From: an uncultured bacterium
Lineage (GTDB): Bacteria; Nitrospirota; Thermodesulfovibrionia; Thermodesulfovibrionales; CALJEL01
DNA: 36,346 nt
Assembly: GCA_938074335.1 (NCBI GenBank)
Contig: CALJEL010000071.1
Coordinates: 1-36,346, forward strand
Reading direction: 5' to 3'
In this document: one piece after another, positions 7,400-18,441 of the stretch
How the letters are laid out: each line of letters starts with the position of its first letter
Position numbering within the stretch: position 1 is the stretch's first letter
Position numbers and translations under genes: made by a program
The notes under the pieces: model-generated
Seen by the model: the letters and a program-made list of their open reading frames with translations, nothing else
The model's database searches: none
What the model was told of the DNA's origin: nothing

Positions 7400-8788
7400 A
7401 TGAAACTTACTGTAATAGGTGCTGGTCCTGGTGGTTATGTAGCAGCTATAAGGGCAGCTCAGCTTGGAGCCAGTGTGACAGTGATTGAAGAGAGGGAGGT
7501 GGGTGGCACATGTCTTAACCTTGGCTGTATACCCACGAAGGCAATGGTTGCATCCTCAGAGGTCCTTCATATGATAAGAAGGGCAGAGGAGTATGGACTG
7601 ATTATTAATGGAGAGGTAAGACCTGACCTGAAAAAGATAATGGAGAGGACACAGAAGGTAATAAGCACACAGGTCAAAGGAATAAGGTCTCTATTTAAAA
7701 GCAGACAGATACAGCTTATTGAAGGCAGGGCAGAATTGCTTGACAGTAAGAAGGTGAGGGTCAGAAAAAAGGATGGCAGCGACGAGACCCTTGAGTCAGA
7801 TTCTATCATAATAGCAACTGGTTCAAGGCCTGCAACCATCCCGGCCTTTACTGCAGATGGAGAGAGCATCCTTTCCAGTGATGATGTCTGGAAATTGACA
7901 GAGATTCCAAAGAGCATGGTAATAATTGGAGCAGGTGTTATTGGCTGTGAGTTTGCCTGTATATTCAGGGAACTCGGTACAGAGATAACCATGGTAGAGC
8001 TTTTACCAAGGGCACTTTCTACAGAGGATGAAGAGATCTCGGATATCATGGAAAAGGAACTGAAGAAGAAAAAGATAAAACTCCTTACTTCGGTGAAAGT
8101 AGAATCTGTAACTAAATCATCCTCTGAAGTTATCTTAAAGCTCTCTGATGGGAAGGAACTCAGGGCAGAAAAGGTCCTTGTGTCAATTGGAAGGGCCTTT
8201 AATTCAGAAGGCCTTGGACTTGAAAAAATCGGGATAGAAAAGGGCAAAAGAGGTGAGATCAAGGTTAATGAAAGGATGGAGACATCAGTAAAGGGTATAT
8301 ATGCCGTTGGGGATGTGGTTGGTGGTATCCTTCTTGCCCATGTGGCATCAAAGGAAGGCATAGTTGCTTCAATAAATGCCTGCGGAGGAAATGAGAGAAT
8401 AGATTACTCTGTGGTTCCTGCTGCAATTTTTACATCTCCTGAGATCGCCTCTGTGGGGCTAAGGGAATTTCAGGCCAGGGAAGGCGGCATTCCCGTTGTT
8501 ACAGGTTCTTTTCAATACAGGGCTCTTGGAAAGGCCCATGCAATGGGGGAGATAACAGGACTTTTCAAGATTGTAGCAGATGCAAAGACCGATAGGGTTC
8601 TTGGAGTCCACATTATTGGTGCCCATGCCTCTGATATTATTCATGAAGCTGCCCTTGCCATAAGGGCAGGACTCAGGGTTAAAGATATGGCAGAGATGAT
8701 TCACAGCCATCCCACGCTTTCAGAAGGCCTGATGGAGGCAGCAGAGGATGTCCACAATATGGCTATTCATCTCCCGCCGAAGAAATAA
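7400..8788 (+). CDS. lpdA: Dihydrolipoyl dehydrogenase (E3)
   Basis: This flavoprotein reoxidises dihydrolipoyl groups with NAD+; here the obvious substrate is lipoyl-GcvH encoded just upstream. The 462 residues show an N-terminal FAD fold (G-A-G-P-G-G-Y), the redox disulfide G-T-C-L-N-L-G-C-I-P at about 40-49, an NAD-binding G-A-G-V-I-G-C-E-F segment near 178, the second FAD motif Y-A-V-G-D-V, and the C-terminal H-S-H-P-T-L-S-E containing the catalytic histidine. Length and order are standard. GGAGG lies upstream of the ATG at slightly long spacing. It probably forms one transcript with gcvH. Confidence 0.94.
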   Translation: MKLTVIGAGPGGYVAAIRAAQLGASVTVIEEREVGGTCLNLGCIPTKAMVASSEVLHMIRRAEEYGLIINGEVRPDLKKIMERTQKVISTQVKGIRSLFKSRQIQLIEGRAELLDSKKVRVRKKDGSDETLESDSIIIATGSRPATIPAFTADGESILSSDDVWKLTEIPKSMVIIGAGVIGCEFACIFRELGTEITMVELLPRALSTEDEEISDIMEKELKKKKIKLLTSVKVESVTKSSSEVILKLSDGKELRAEKVLVSIGRAFNSEGLGLEKIGIEKGKRGEIKVNERMETSVKGIYAVGDVVGGILLAHVASKEGIVASINACGGNERIDYSVVPAAIFTSPEIASVGLREFQAREGGIPVVTGSFQYRALGKAHAMGEITGLFKIVADAKTDRVLGVHIIGAHASDIIHEAALAIRAGLRVKDMAEMIHSHPTLSEGLMEAAEDVHNMAIHLPPKK

Positions 8789-8882
8789 TTAAGGTGAATA
8801 ATTCAATTATGGCACAGACATGAAAAAGGCGGGGTCTTCCCGGGCTCTTTAAAGACATGTGTGAGGATTCCAGGATAAGATC

Positions 8883-10268
8883 ATGGCAACGGATAGGGAT
8901 GCACAGGAAGGATGGATTCAATCCATAAGGCAGCAGAAACCTCAGATATTTTCTGAACTCTCTGTTTTTCTTAAGGCAATTGATCGTCTTTTTATTATAG
9001 AAAACCTTTCCATTACAGACAGGGATTATCCATCAAGGAATTTCTATGATGAGTTGCTGGTTGTCAGAGATGTTATCCTGAAAATCATAGCACTTATTGA
9101 ATACCTCTTACCCGAAAATGAAAAAAATTCCTACTGGTTTAGAAAATATGCAGAACAGAGATTCATGAGTGTATCTGCCAGGGATAGCCTGAGGGATGAG
9201 CTTTACAGACAGGACTCACCGGAAAAAGGTTTACTTCTCCTTTATGATACCTTTGTTAATATTAAGACCCTTGTTTTTGATCTTCTTAAAAATCAATCGA
9301 TTACTTATATAAGCTACAAAGATATAGGAGACATCATATCAAGGGAGATTAGAGAAAACAAATATTTTAATCCCTTCGGCAAGACCATTACTGAAGAAGA
9401 TAAGATAGAGAATCTCATGGTCTCAAGGACTATAAGGGCTATAAATGATGGTACAGTCAAAAAACACATATCACTCATCATACTTTCCCTGTTCAGGATC
9501 ATTAGAATTCTTAAATATGTAACAACAGATGTGCCTGACCAGGCTGTGCTTAACAGGTCTATTGCAATACTTTTTCTTATAAGAAGTGAGCTTGAGGAGC
9601 TGAGGAGACTTTTTGATATAGCTTCATCGAGAATACAGAATGAGGGTATAAGCGATTTTTTAACAGGGCTATCCTATCAGATCTCCATGGAGACAAAGAG
9701 GGTGTTTTCACAGGAACTCAAGGATATCACAAAAAGGACAGGTCAGAAAAGGCAGAGGGGAAGGATTGAGAATAGTGCGGGCATAATAAAAAACTTTATA
9801 GAACAGACAATAATCCAGGTGATTCAGTTATTTAATCCTTCCCTCAGGGGAGAAGAGATATTTCCTACCTTTGTTACAAAAAAACAACTCTCCATTAAAC
9901 TGAGAGAGGATATCAGCGTTATGCACAGTATTGTATCAGCTGTACTGGAAAGTAGTTTAACCAGGGATGATCTTTTAGGGGCACTCAGAAATTATATTCA
10001 TTATTTTCAGAGTTTTACCTTCAGACTGCTCAGGTATGATGATTATGAGGATTTTTCAGCCTTTATTGATGAGATTCTTAAATATCTAAGGATTTCAATA
10101 AAAGAGAAAGGGACAAATCGTATATCAATAAAATTTATTGAACGGTTAAACCATTTTAAGATATTTCTTGAGACCGTATTGAGACAGATATCACAGAGAG
10201 AGGAATTGCAGGGAGAGCCCGTTGATGAGGAAAGGATAAGGGCAATAATGAACCAGTTCTTTAAATAG
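8883..10268 (+). CDS. Uncharacterised helical protein of 461 residues
   Basis: I do not recognise this family. The product is highly charged, apparently almost all alpha-helical, and has no signal peptide, membrane helix or metal-binding cysteine cluster. Hydrophobic residues recur in a heptad-like way (for example I-L-S-L-F-R-I-I-R-I-L-K near 200-211), suggesting helical bundles. A basic patch K-R-T-G-Q-K-R-Q-R-G-R at about 286-296 could bind nucleic acid or acidic lipid. The start has only a weak AGGA about 8 bases upstream. It lies between lpdA and eno on the same strand, with gaps on both sides, so context gives little. Its length and codon use support a real gene. Confidence 0.8.
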   Translation: MATDRDAQEGWIQSIRQQKPQIFSELSVFLKAIDRLFIIENLSITDRDYPSRNFYDELLVVRDVILKIIALIEYLLPENEKNSYWFRKYAEQRFMSVSARDSLRDELYRQDSPEKGLLLLYDTFVNIKTLVFDLLKNQSITYISYKDIGDIISREIRENKYFNPFGKTITEEDKIENLMVSRTIRAINDGTVKKHISLIILSLFRIIRILKYVTTDVPDQAVLNRSIAILFLIRSELEELRRLFDIASSRIQNEGISDFLTGLSYQISMETKRVFSQELKDITKRTGQKRQRGRIENSAGIIKNFIEQTIIQVIQLFNPSLRGEEIFPTFVTKKQLSIKLREDISVMHSIVSAVLESSLTRDDLLGALRNYIHYFQSFTFRLLRYDDYEDFSAFIDEILKYLRISIKEKGTNRISIKFIERLNHFKIFLETVLRQISQREELQGEPVDEERIRAIMNQFFK

Positions 10269-10376
10269 TGCGATTGGTACACCATCTATTGTCCTGAACA
10301 GCATTGAGAAGAGGCCTGACTCAAAATAAAGCATGTGTACAGCTGCCTCTGCTGCTCAGCCTCTCACACTATTATA

Positions 10377-10385
10377 TGGTATAAT
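10377..10385 (+). promoter_or_regulatory. eno: Extended -10 promoter element upstream of eno
   Basis: The sequence TGGTATAAT is a perfect TATAAT preceded by the extended TG dinucleotide. Transcription would begin near 10392, about 64 bases before the eno ATG. No good -35 is visible, which is common for extended -10 promoters. Confidence 0.5.
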
Positions 10386-10431
10386 TTGATTATCCTGATG
10401 AGTAATACAGGGGAGATAAAATTTTTAATAA

Positions 10432-11745
<1,314 letters not shown>

Positions 11746-11773
11746 AGAATCAGTGATTTTCAGGGTGTGAGGA

Positions 11774-12091
11774 TTGAAAGGAAGCCTGCTGCAGAGACAG
11801 GTTATTTCTGAAAGAAAAAAGAGGAGGCTGGTATTTTATACTCTTTTTGTTGTGGCATTCCTTTATATCGTTGTAAATCTTGTAGGTGACAATGGCCTTT
11901 TTAAATACCTTGAGTTAAGAAATAAAAAAATATCCATTGAGGCTGAGATAACCCTTTTAATTGAGGAGAATAAAAGGCTAAGGTCTCAGATAGAGGCATT
12001 TAGAGGCGATCCCTTCTATATAGAAAAACAGGCAAGGGAAGACCTGGGACTTGCAAGACCCGATGAATACATCTTTGAATATGAAAAATAA
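11774..12091 (+). CDS. ftsB: FtsB/DivIC-like septum formation initiator
   Basis: The 105-residue product has the FtsB/DivIC layout. A basic cytoplasmic start (S-E-R-K-K-R-R) leads into one membrane helix at about 20-37, then a coiled coil (about 49-78, with I-S-I-E-A-E-I-T-L-L-I-E-E-N-K-R-L) and a conserved tail with F-Y-I-E-K-Q-A-R-E-D-L-G. Members of this family link FtsL-type proteins to the divisome. The start is TTG with an in-frame TGA two codons before it and AGGA abutting it, an arrangement also seen at 2870. The exact start is therefore less sure than the gene. Confidence 0.82.
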   Translation: MKGSLLQRQVISERKKRRLVFYTLFVVAFLYIVVNLVGDNGLFKYLELRNKKISIEAEITLLIEENKRLRSQIEAFRGDPFYIEKQAREDLGLARPDEYIFEYEK

Positions 12092-12118
12092 AGAGCACGG
12101 ACAGCCCTTCATTTTATA

Positions 12119-14284
12119 ATGAAAAGGTATCCTTTATATCTTGTGTTTCTCTGGCACATGCATCAGCCCTATTACAAAGACCCACTTAAGGGCATATACA
12201 GACTTCCCTGGGTAAGATTACACGGCACAAAGGACTATCTTGATATGGTAAGCCTCCTTGATGAATTCCCGTCAATAAAACAGAATTTTAACCTTGTTCC
12301 ATCCCTGCTTGAACAATTAAAGGATTATGCAGATGGTAATGCAAGGGACGAGTTTTTTGAGCTCTCCTTAAAGGATGCAAAAGAACTTGATGATAGTGAA
12401 CGGGTTTTTGTGTTAGAAAATTTTTTTCTTGCAAACTGGCAGACCATGATAAGGCCCTTCCCCAGATACAGGGAGCTGCTCGGGAAAAGGGGCAGGACCA
12501 TCAGCAGGGAAAGTCTTTCAAGACTGATCAGGTATTTTTCTGATCAGGACCTGAGGGATCTTCAGGCACTTTTCAATTTAGTCTGGATTGACCCCTCCAT
12601 AAGAAAAGGAGATCAGGCTTTAAAAGAACTTGAAAGGAAAGGCTCAAACTTTAGTGAGGATGAAAAGAGATATATTATTTTTAAGCACCTTGAGATATTA
12701 AAAAGTATAATTCCAAAATATAAAGAGGTTTCAGAGCGAGGTCAGATAGAGCTTTCTATAAGTCCCTTCTACCATCCCATACTTCCCCTTCTTTATGATA
12801 ATTACTGTGCAAGGGTTGCCCTGCCCCATTTAAAGCTTCCCTCTCATAGATTTGCTCATCCAGAGGATGTAAGGGCTCAGGTTGAAAAGGGGCTTGATTA
12901 TTTCGAGCATATCTTTGGTTTCAGACCCTCTGGTATGTGGCCCTCAGAGGGGTCCATAAGTGAGGAGGTCATAAGGGAATGCTCAAGCCTCGGGATCAAA
13001 TGGATGGCCTCAGATGAGGATGTCCTTGGTGCCTCCCTGGGGATTTCCTTCAGGGATTCATCAGGAAATATAAAGGAGCCCTTCAGACTTTACAGGCCTT
13101 ATAATTATGAGGATACGATGCTCTTTTTCAGGGATCACAGGCTCTCGGACCTTATAGGTTTTGTCTATTCCCAGTGGAGGCCAGAGGATGCTGCAGGAGA
13201 TTTTATAGAAAGACTCAGGGAGATTCGCAGGAGCCTTGATGATAAACCATACATTGTCTCAATTATCATGGATGGAGAGAATGCCTGGGAATATTATGAA
13301 AATGATGGAAGGGATTTTCTTGAGTCCCTCTACAGAAGACTTTCATCAGAAGAGGAAATAAAAACCATTACCATAAAGGAATATATGGAGGAGTTTTCTG
13401 ATATATGGGGCGAAGGGCTCAAGAGGATCCATCCTGGCTCCTGGATTTTCGGGAACTTCAGGATATGGATAGGTCATGAAGAGGATAACCTTGCCTGGGA
13501 TTATCTGAAACTGACAAGAGATGAGCTGGTAAGGTTTGAAAAGGCCCATCCAGATATTGATACATCAACTGCCTGGAAATTTATTTATATAGCAGAGGGC
13601 AGTGACTGGAACTGGTGGTATGGTGATGAACATGTAAGTGAGACACAGGAGGAGTTTGATGAGCTCTTCAGAAACAATCTTATAGCAGTTTACAGATTCA
13701 TGGGTAAGGAGCCTCCAGGATATCTGCTTGTTCCTATCATAAGGGAGGACAGGGCTGCAGAGCCCTCCATTACAATACGGGGCTTTATAAGTCCAAGGCT
13801 TGATGGACTTGTAACGAGTTATTTTGAATGGCTACAGGCTGCCACACTTGATGTGGCACGTTCTGGTGGAAGCATGCATAAGGTAGAATCACTTTTTGAA
13901 AGGATCTATTATGGTTTTGACAGGGATAATCTTTATGTGAGACTTGATGGAAAGAAGAATGCTGGTGAGATATTAAATGAACAGGTTCTTGTTATAAAGT
14001 TTTTGAATCCCCCGTTTTACAGGGTAGAGGTAAGGGATAATGAGGCACTTCTCATGGAATTGAAAGAGGATAAATGGTATGCAGTAACAGACCTTCTGAT
14101 CGGCATAAATGAGATAATAGAGATTGCCATTCCGTTTCAGGCACTTGGGGTGAAGGAGAATGATGAAATAGGTTTTATTATTCACATAGAAAGAAATGGG
14201 CAGACACTTGAAAGGATACCTTTGAGAGGTCATATAAGATTTACAGTGCCAGGTCCTTATTTTGAGGCAATCATGTGGCAATAG
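12119..14284 (+). CDS. Glycoside hydrolase family 57 alpha-glucan enzyme
   Basis: GH57 enzymes act on alpha-glucans as alpha-amylases, amylopullulanases, 4-alpha-glucanotransferases or branching enzymes. The 721-residue product opens with L-W-H-M-H-Q-P-Y-Y, the first GH57 motif. It has W-P-S-E-G-S-I with candidate nucleophile E277 and M-D-G-E-N-A-W with candidate acid/base D385. The last 170 or so residues look like the beta-rich C-terminal domain found in longer GH57 enzymes. No signal peptide is seen, so it likely works on intracellular glycogen. The ATG lacks a clear ribosome binding site. It follows ftsB by 27 bases. The subfamily, and so the exact reaction, cannot be fixed from sequence alone. 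Confidence 0.88.
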   Translation: MKRYPLYLVFLWHMHQPYYKDPLKGIYRLPWVRLHGTKDYLDMVSLLDEFPSIKQNFNLVPSLLEQLKDYADGNARDEFFELSLKDAKELDDSERVFVLENFFLANWQTMIRPFPRYRELLGKRGRTISRESLSRLIRYFSDQDLRDLQALFNLVWIDPSIRKGDQALKELERKGSNFSEDEKRYIIFKHLEILKSIIPKYKEVSERGQIELSISPFYHPILPLLYDNYCARVALPHLKLPSHRFAHPEDVRAQVEKGLDYFEHIFGFRPSGMWPSEGSISEEVIRECSSLGIKWMASDEDVLGASLGISFRDSSGNIKEPFRLYRPYNYEDTMLFFRDHRLSDLIGFVYSQWRPEDAAGDFIERLREIRRSLDDKPYIVSIIMDGENAWEYYENDGRDFLESLYRRLSSEEEIKTITIKEYMEEFSDIWGEGLKRIHPGSWIFGNFRIWIGHEEDNLAWDYLKLTRDELVRFEKAHPDIDTSTAWKFIYIAEGSDWNWWYGDEHVSETQEEFDELFRNNLIAVYRFMGKEPPGYLLVPIIREDRAAEPSITIRGFISPRLDGLVTSYFEWLQAATLDVARSGGSMHKVESLFERIYYGFDRDNLYVRLDGKKNAGEILNEQVLVIKFLNPPFYRVEVRDNEALLMELKEDKWYAVTDLLIGINEIIEIAIPFQALGVKENDEIGFIIHIERNGQTLERIPLRGHIRFTVPGPYFEAIMWQ

Positions 14285-14315
14285 GTTTTATAAAAAAAAT
14301 AAATAAACAAAGCTC

Positions 14316-14342
14316 TTGACTTTTAATCCAGCATGTGATACT
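14316..14342 (+). promoter_or_regulatory. Candidate promoter of the formate dehydrogenase operon
   Basis: TTGACT at 14316-14321 is followed after 15 bases by GATACT at 14337-14342. A TG dinucleotide at 14334-14335 gives an extended -10. The operon would then have a leader of about 140 bases. The spacing is short, and I found no sigma-54 type -24/-12 pair in this gap. Confidence 0.35.
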
Positions 14343-14486
14343 AATTTAGTTAGGTCATGTGTGCTTATTCGATGAATTAATTAACTTGTCACTGATAAAC
14401 GGATTGCCTGATGTGAATTATTGATTAATGTAATTTCCTATTTAATTTTCATTAAGTTCTTAAAATTATCTGAAAAGGAGGAGCCT

Positions 14487-17400
14487 ATGTCAGTATCAAG
14501 AAGGGATTTTCTCAAACTAAGTGGTGGGGGTTTATTGCTTGGTTCTCTGGGCATTGACCTCTCACCTCTTAAGTCTTACGCCCAGACCTTGAGGATAAAG
14601 AATGCAAAAGAGACCTACACGGTTTGTCCCTTCTGTTCAGTGGGATGCGGTATCATAGTTCACAGCCGGGATGGAAAGGTTATAAACACAGAAGGCGATC
14701 CTGACCATCCCATAAACGAAGGTACCCTCTGTTCAAAGGGTGCAGCACTGTACCAGGTTGTAAATAATCCTTTAAGGATTACAAAACCCCTGTACCGTGC
14801 CCCTGGTGCAAAGGAGTGGAAGGAGGTTGACTGGGACTGGGCACTTGATCAGATTGCAAGGAGGATCAAGGATACCCGTGACAGGACCTTTAAGATCACA
14901 TCAAAATCAAAGGTAAAGGAGAAACAGCCTGATGGCACAGAGATAGAGGTTGAAAAGGAATTTGTTGTAAACAGGACTGATGGCATTGCCCATGTGGGAA
15001 GTGCGGCACTTGATAATGAGGAATGTTATATACTTCAAAAATGGTTGAGGTCTCTTGGGCTTGTCTACATAGAGCACCAGGCCCGAATATGACACTCCCC
15101 TACTGTGGCGGCTCTGGCAGAGTCGTTCGGTAGAGGGGCAATGACAAATCAGTGGAATGACATTAAGAATGCTGATGTGATACTTGTAATGGGTGCTAAT
15201 CCTGCTGAGAATCATCCTATCTCAATGAGATGGGTCATGAAGGCAAAGGAAAGAGGTGCAAAGCTCATAGTTGTTGATCCCCGTTTCACCAGGACAGCAG
15301 CAAAGGCAGATATATACTGTCCTATTCGTTCAGGTACTGATATAGCATTCCTTGGAGGCATGATAAACTACATCCTCCAGAACAATCTTTACTTTAAAGA
15401 CTATGTTGTCAATTATACCAATGCAACCTATCTGGTAAATCCCGAATTCAAGGGTCCTGGTGAGCTTGATGGTGTCTTTTCTGGATATGATCCAAAGACA
15501 AGAAAATATGACAAAAAGACCTGGTCCTATCAGCTTGATGAAAATGGTATACCAAAAAAAGACCCTACACTCAAGGATCCTCACTGTGTGTTCCAGCTTC
15601 TAAAGAAACATTATTCCCGATATACCATTGACAGGGTAGCGCAGATTACCGGTGCACCAAAAGAAAAGATACTTGAGGTCTATAAGACCTATGCCTCAAC
15701 AGGAAGGCCCGACAGGGTTGCCACAGAGCTCTATGCCATGGGATGGACACAGCATACAGTTGGTACTCAGAACATAAGGGCAATGGCAATAATCCAGCTT
15801 CTTCTTGGCAATGTTGGAATGGCAGGTGGAGGGATAAACGCCTTAAGGGGTGAGTCAAATGTCCAGGGTGCCACTGACCAGGGAGTGTTATTCCACATAC
15901 TTCCTGGTTATCTTCCTGTTCCAACTGCGTCCCTTACAGACTTAAATAAATACATTGAGAAATATACACCAAAGACAAAGGACCCCAAGAGTGTCAACTG
16001 GTGGTCAAACAGGAATAAATATATAGTGAGTTACCTCAAGGCTATATGGGGAGATAAGGCTACGAAGGAGAATGACTTTGGCTATCAGTGGCTTCCAAAG
16101 CTTGATGAGGGTCAGAATTGCTCATGGCTTGTGCTTTTTGATGAGATGTTTAAAGGAAGATTTGAAGGATTTTTTGCCTGGGGTCAGAATCCTGCCTGTT
16201 CAAGTGGCAATGCAGGTAAGGTCAGAAAGGCACTGGCAAAACTAAAATGGATGGTAAATGTGAATCTCTTTGAAAACGAGACAGGTTCTTTCTGGAAGGC
16301 ACCTGGTGTAAAGCCTGAAGAGATCCAGACAGAGGTATTCTTCCTTCCCTGTGCCTTTTCAGTTGAAAAAGAAGGAAGCATTACAAACTCAGGAAGACTT
16401 GCCCAGTGGAGATACAAGGCAGTGGATCCACCAGGCGAGGCTAGGTCTGATGCAGATATAATAAACGAGCTTTACTTCCGGGTCAAGAAACTCTATCAGA
16501 AAGAGGGTGGTAAATTCCCTGAGCCCATACTCAATCTCACATGGAACTATGGTGAGAGAGGTCAGGATGGAAAGATAAAAAAGGTCAATACCCATCTTAT
16601 TGCAAAGGAGATAAATGGATATTACCTAACTGATATCTTTGATACAAAGGTGACACCTCCAAAACAGATTGGTAAAAAAGGTCAGCTATGCACCAATTTT
16701 GTTACCCTTCAGGCAGATGGTACCACCTCCTGCGGAAACTGGATATACAGTGGCTCTTACACAGAGAAGGATGGAAAGGTTATTAATATGATGGCAAGGC
16801 GTGGAAGGAAAGACATAAATGGACTTGGTCTATATCCAGAATGGGCATGGTGCTGGCCTTTAAACAGAAGGATTATTTATAACCGTGCCTCTGTTGATCT
16901 TCAGGGAAGGCCCTGGGACAAAAAACGGGCAGTCATATGGTGGAACCCTGAGAAGATAAATCCCCAGACAAATAAGCCAGGCACATGGGAAGGTGATGTG
17001 CCTGATGGACCAGCACCTCCTATGGGAATGGAAGGAGGAAAGTATCCGTTCATAATGAGACCGGAAGGAGTGGGTCTGATATTCGGTCCTGGACTTAATG
17101 ATGGGCCATTCCCTGAGCATTATGAGCCCCTTGAATGTCCTCTCCAGGAGAATCCACTTTCAAAGAAGCACAGGATAAATCCAACAGTTAGACTCTTTTA
17201 TCCTGTAAAGGGTCCCCATGATATGCCTGCAGAAAAGGGGCCTGAAGAGGATATATTCTTCAGCTGTGACATAAGATATCCCTATGTGGCAACAACCTAT
17301 CGTGTATCAGAGCACTGGCAGACAGGTGTTCTTACAAGACACCTTCCGTGGCAGCTTGAGATGATGCCACAGCAGTTTGTTGAGATCAGCAAGGAACTTG

Positions 17401-17675
17401 CTGCAGAGAAGGGGATCAAAAGCGGCGACAAGGTAATAGTCTCCTCTGCCAGGGGAAAGGTCTGGGCGATAGCAATAGTGACAGAAAGGCTCAAGCCCTT
17501 TAAGGTTATGAATCAGACCATACATCAGGTAGGGCTTCCATGGTGCTTTGGATGGCTGTATCCAGAGGATGGAAGTGGTGGTGACAGCTCCAATCTCCTC
17601 ACACCGACCATTGGTGATGCCAATACCCTCATTCCCGAGACAAAGGCATTCATGGTCAATATTGAGAAGGCATAG
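14487..17675 (+). CDS. fdnG: Formate dehydrogenase-N type catalytic subunit, selenocysteine-containing
   Basis: The gene reads through an in-frame TGA at 15090-15092, giving 1,062 residues with selenocysteine at position 202 in the context H-Q-A-R-I-U-H-S-P-T-V, closely matching E. coli FdnG. It oxidises formate to CO2 at a molybdenum or tungsten bis-pterin site. A Tat signal (S-R-R-D-F-L-K-L) covers residues 4-32. A [4Fe-4S] motif is formed by C47, C50, C54 and C82. The sequence G-R-G-A-M-T-N-Q-W follows the Sec site, and the C-terminal pterin-binding domain ends G-D-A-N-T-L-I-P-E-T-K-A-F. The chosen ATG has AAAAGGAGG 4-6 bases upstream and places the twin arginines near the N-terminus. fdnH, fdnI and fdhE in the same operon confirm the role. 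Confidence 0.96.
15090..15138 (+). promoter_or_regulatory. fdnG: SECIS element in fdnG mRNA
   Basis: Counting the U of UGA as 1, CCCC (8-11) pairs with GGGG (46-49). After a two-base bulge, TAC (12-14) pairs with GTA (41-43), then T15-G40 and G16-C39. An upper stem (21-26 with 30-35) closes on a GGC loop. U17 falls in the internal loop, the position of the key unpaired U in the E. coli fdhF element. The apical loop starts with G, as bacterial SECIS loops usually do. This hairpin would recruit SelB for Sec insertion. Confidence 0.75.
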
Positions 17676-17686
17676 GAGGTGAAAAG

Positions 17687-18439
17687 ATGGCAAGAAAGGC
17701 TTTATTAATATCTCCAGAACTCTGCATAGGCTGCAGGGGCTGTCAGACAGCCTGTAAGGCCTGGAATCAGCTTCCAGCAACAAAGACAGTAAATAAAGGC
17801 ACCTTTGAGAATCCTCCAGACCTTACACCTAATCTTTATAACAGGATTCGTTATGTGGAGGTCCCCTCAGAGACCAATATGGTCAGATGGCTCTTTGTGA
17901 GCCAGAGGTGTATGCATTGCGATGACGCAGGATGTATAAGGATATGTCCAGCCCCTGGTGCATTATTCAAGACAAAAGAGGGTGCAGTCGCCTTTGACAA
18001 GAACAAATGCATAGGCTGCAAGCTCTGTGTGGCAGGCTGCCCCTTCAATGTGCCGAGATACGATGAGAAGGACAAGATATCAAAGTGTCATCTCTGCTCA
18101 GACAGGATAGCTGAAGGACTTTCACCAGCCTGTGCAAAGACCTGTCCAACTGGTGCAATTGCCTATGGAGACAGGGATGAATTAATAGCAAAGGCACAGA
18201 AGGCTGGTTATCAGAAACTCTATGGAGAGGCAGATCTTGGTGGTCTTGGTGTACTCTATGCCTTTAAGGATGCACCAAAACTCTACGGGATGATTGAAAA
18301 ACCTGAGATACCAGAGACAGTCCTCTTCTGGCACAAGGTGTTGAAGCCCCTTTCTTACATAGGCCTTGCTGGTGCAGTGGCAGCAGCAGCACTGCATTAC
18401 ATAGCCATCGGGCCAAAAAGAGATGAGGGAGGTGAATAA
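17687..18439 (+). CDS. fdnH: Formate dehydrogenase iron-sulfur subunit
   Basis: This 250-residue subunit passes electrons from FdnG to the membrane cytochrome. Four [4Fe-4S] cysteine groups are visible: C-I-G-C-R-G-C-Q-T-A-C near 17-27, C-M-H-C-D-D-A-G-C-I-R-I-C-P, C-I-G-C-K-L-C-V-A-G-C-P, and C-H-L-C followed by C-A-K-T-C-P. A single C-terminal membrane helix lies at about 218-237, as in FdnH/FdoH. AGGAGG precedes the ATG, 11 bases after the fdnG stop. It has no signal of its own, so it would be carried out with FdnG by the Tat system. Confidence 0.95.
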   Translation: MARKALLISPELCIGCRGCQTACKAWNQLPATKTVNKGTFENPPDLTPNLYNRIRYVEVPSETNMVRWLFVSQRCMHCDDAGCIRICPAPGALFKTKEGAVAFDKNKCIGCKLCVAGCPFNVPRYDEKDKISKCHLCSDRIAEGLSPACAKTCPTGAIAYGDRDELIAKAQKAGYQKLYGEADLGGLGVLYAFKDAPKLYGMIEKPEIPETVLFWHKVLKPLSYIGLAGAVAAAALHYIAIGPKRDEGGE

Positions 18440-18441
18440 AA

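Noticed and set aside
7567-8361. 264-codon frame on the minus strand inside lpdA
   Set aside because: It is antisense to a clear dihydrolipoyl dehydrogenase; its serine-rich composition is an artefact of lpdA codon use.
14487-17675. Formate dehydrogenase gene broken by a stop codon (pseudogene)
   Set aside because: The TGA is at the known selenocysteine site, followed by a SECIS-type hairpin and an intact frame.
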